From Acidobacteriota bacterium (GTDB taxonomy: Bacteria > Acidobacteriota > Terriglobia > Acidiferrales > UBA7541): a stretch of DNA of 7,813 nucleotides. Position numbers and translations under genes: made by a program. The notes under the pieces were generated by a model. That model searched no databases. It saw only the letters and a program-made list of their open reading frames with translations, and was not told where the DNA came from. Location of the stretch: assembly GCA_003153585.1 (NCBI GenBank), contig PLZZ01000155.1:19591-27403 (forward strand), written 5' to 3'. Positions 6,964 through 7,813 of this stretch are shown here, piece after piece (the stretch's first letter is position 1; each line of letters begins with the position of its first letter).

Positions 6964-7256
6964 CCCGTGGCAATCTCCTGTCGATGCAATCTTAGAATTT
7001 CGCGTAGGCGCCGCCGGATTCGGTTGCGCCGGACCGCATTACCCAGCGCCTTTTTTATGCTCCAGCCAAACCGGCTGATTTCGAGGCCATTGGGACGTAG
7101 AAATATCGTGAACTCGCGGCTCGTCCGGCGGCGCCCTTCGCGATACACCACATCGTATTCCGAGCGGCGCACCAGTCGGCAGTTCCGCGGAAGATTCAGT
7201 CGCGGCGTATCAGACGCGCGTGAGACTGTGGCGCCCCTTCTTGCGGCGTTGCGCAA
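6867..7256 (-). CDS. rnpA: Ribonuclease P protein component
   Basis: RnpA is the protein subunit of RNase P, which trims the 5' leader of precursor tRNA with the catalytic RNA RnpB. Seen: [17 protein letters not shown] near the N-terminus of the core, [20 protein letters not shown] containing the RNR signature ([15 protein letters not shown]), and GWDIVIHPR followed by a closing helix. With TTG 7256 as start the product has 129 residues. This TTG is preceded by AAGGA at 6 nt. A GTG at 7271 is 5 codons further up and also possible. Both lie inside rpmH; no ATG, GTG or TTG exists between the rpmH stop and the core, so the overlap with rpmH is at least 47 bp unless a CTG is used. The 3' end overlaps the proposed yidD start by 97 bp. 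rnpB is not in the window. Confidence 0.93.
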   Translation of the reverse strand: MRNAARRGATVSRASDTPRLNLPRNCRLVRRSEYDVVYREGRRRTSREFTIFLRPNGLEISRFGWSIKKALGNAVRRNRIRRRLREILRLHRQEIATGWDIVIHPRTTAATAEFLPLAAELVKLIPRTP

Positions 7257-7350
7257 GGACTTTCCTTCCACCCTGACTCTTCATGCGCTTGCGGAAGCCG
7301 TGTTTCTTGTGGCGGCGGCGCACATGCGGTTGAAACGTGCGTTTCGGCAA
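7210..7350 (-). CDS. rpmH: Large ribosomal subunit protein bL34
   Basis: bL34 is a very small, highly basic protein of the large ribosomal subunit. The 46-residue frame reads with the full family pattern: [18 protein letters not shown] at residues 2-19, [20 protein letters not shown] at 20-39, then RHSLTRV and a TGA stop. Length is typical (44-47). The start is TTG at 7350, because the residues PKRT directly follow the usual initiator position. An AGGAG (7359-7363) lies 8 nt before it. It is the first gene of the block ending in jag, and its 3' end overlaps rnpA, the conserved neighbour. Other frames across these bases give longer but meaningless products. Confidence 0.96.
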   Translation of the reverse strand: MPKRTFQPHVRRRHKKHGFRKRMKSQGGRKVLAQRRKKGRHSLTRV

Positions 7351-7358
7351 CGGTCGTT

Positions 7359-7363
7359 CTCCT
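7359..7363 (-). promoter_or_regulatory. Ribosome binding site of rpmH
   Basis: AGGAG on the minus strand sits 8 nt before the TTG at 7350. It supports TTG as the start of rpmH, since no ATG or GTG is found at the family's normal N-terminus. Confidence 0.65.
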
Positions 7364-7497
7364 CTGCCTGAGCAATTGTTCTATTTGTGAGCCGGTTGGG
7401 CGCCGCAGTCTTGCCGCAGTCCCCGCTTGTCCCGCACGCACAATCCCGCACTGGCGCGGCGCATCTTAATCAAATCCCTCACCCTGGCGAAACGATT

Positions 7498-7526
7498 AGT
7501 GTATTAGACCCGCGCTGTGCGGTCAA
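7498..7526 (-). promoter_or_regulatory. Sigma70-type promoter of the rpmH-rnpA-yidD-yidC-jag block
   Basis: On the minus strand TTGACC (7521-7526) and TACACT (7498-7503) are separated by exactly 17 bp, close to the TTGACA/TATAAT consensus. Transcription would start near 7490, giving a leader of about 140 nt before rpmH. No other good promoter is seen between here and jag, so it probably drives the whole block. Within the leader, the 9-bp direct repeat GCCGCAGTC (plus-strand reading, 7402-7410 and 7413-7421) recurs every 11 bp. Confidence 0.65.
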
Positions 7527-7594
7527 GAATTCGCGCGGATGGCCGGAGAACGAAACTTAGAACTTAGTTTCAAGGGGACTATAGGGCTGCGAAG

Positions 7595-7647
7595 AGACAG
7601 TTGCAGGTCCGGACGCAAAAACCGGGCATGCAAGATGCAACCTGTCT
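7595..7647 (-). terminator. Imperfect hairpin after the right-edge gene, possible terminator
   Basis: The arms 7595-7605 and 7636-7647 pair over 11 bp with one bulged base (AGACAG-TTGCA against TGCAA-CTGTCT). A smaller GC-rich CCGG stem lies within. The hairpin begins 11 nt after the stop codon of the partial minus-strand gene and lies before the rpmH promoter, where a terminator is expected. On the minus strand no run of T follows, so it is not a classic intrinsic terminator. It might instead be an mRNA 3'-end stabiliser. Together with the promoter and leader it accounts for the 308-bp gap between rpmH and this gene. Confidence 0.35.
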
Positions 7648-7658
7648 TTGACTCTATT

Positions 7659-7813
7659 TTAGCGCTTCGGTTTCTCTTCGGGCTTGCTCTCTGGTTTCGA
7701 TTCGGGCTTTGGCGCGGTTTTGGACGCAGCCTTTGGCGCGGCTTCATGTTGAGGCTGAGGCTTTGGTGCAGCTTCATGCTGTAGCGGCTGCGCCTTCGGT
7801 GTCGCCTTGGGCT
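7659..7813 (-). CDS. C-terminal tail of an unidentified Pro/Lys/Ala/Glu-rich protein (partial)
   Basis: The last 50 codons of a minus-strand gene enter from the right edge and end with TAA. The composition is extreme: Pro, Lys, Ala, Glu and Gln make up nearly all residues. It contains the decamer-like repeats PLQHEAAPK and PQPQHEAAPK, then TAPKPESKPESKPEEKPKR at the end. Two 30-bp copies (7731-7760 and 7761-7790) underlie the repeat, about 22 of 30 bases identical. Regular codon structure, a stop followed by a hairpin, and the absence of stops in this frame support real coding. Such low-complexity tails occur on many unrelated proteins (TonB-like, SPOR or envelope proteins, ribosome-associated proteins), so no function can be assigned. 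The shift into another frame here gives a Lys/Arg/Pro-rich product that I consider a shadow. Confidence 0.6.
   Translation of the reverse strand, partial: PKATPKAQPLQHEAAPKPQPQHEAAPKAASKTAPKPESKPESKPEEKPKR
7731..7790 (-). repeat. Tandem 30-bp repeat in the right-edge gene
   Basis: Two adjacent 30-bp units (7731-7760 and 7761-7790) match at about 22 of 30 bases. They encode two copies of a ten-residue unit ending QHEAAPK. A third, shorter match (CTTTGGCGCG at 7707-7716) encodes the APK of the next segment. The pattern suggests growth of the tail by unit duplication. Confidence 0.6.

Noticed and set aside
7196..7441. 81-residue minus-strand frame covering rpmH
   Set aside because: It is the shifted frame of rpmH; the L34 sequence is read in the other frame with a good ribosome binding site.
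7379..7658. Replication origin in the intergenic gap beside rpmH
   Set aside because: I find no DnaA boxes (TTATCCACA-like) and no AT-rich unwinding stretch, only a promoter, a leader and a hairpin.

Overview
The window is about 55-57% GC by eye and almost entirely coding. It looks like a chromosomal segment near a replication/segregation locus of a bacterium. The YidC sequence style, the bactofilin and the GC content suggest Acidobacteriota. That placement is an inference from sequence resemblance, not a search result.

Left part, plus strand (1-4144). The window opens inside parB, whose 5' end is cut off by the edge. A short bactofilin gene follows 44 bp later. After a 91-bp gap holding a perfect TATAAT box comes selD (selenophosphate synthetase, Cys type). 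Next is a 400-residue YdjM-family (DUF457) membrane protein, which overlaps by 4 bp (ATGA) a small calcineurin-like metallophosphoesterase.

Right part, minus strand (4225-7350). This is the conserved block rpmH-rnpA-yidD-yidC-jag, convergent with the left part across an 80-bp gap. It covers ribosomal protein L34, the RNase P protein, and the membrane-insertion factors YidD and YidC with the RNA-binding protein Jag. Each gene overlaps the next, so no intergenic base remains between the rpmH start and the jag stop. A good sigma70-type promoter (TTGACC-17-TACACT) lies about 150 bp before rpmH.

Upstream of that promoter an imperfect hairpin follows the stop codon of another minus-strand gene. 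Only its last 50 codons are visible, a Pro/Lys/Ala/Glu-rich tail.

The right block makes ribosome and RNase P parts and inserts membrane proteins. ParB and bactofilin point to chromosome segregation and cytoskeletal scaffolding. SelD supplies selenophosphate, but no other selenium gene is in view. I found no mobile element, CRISPR array, tRNA or rRNA, and no clearly new multi-gene system. The most notable points are the nested gene overlaps in the rpmH block, an Asn in YidC where a conserved Arg is expected, and the parB-bactofilin pairing.
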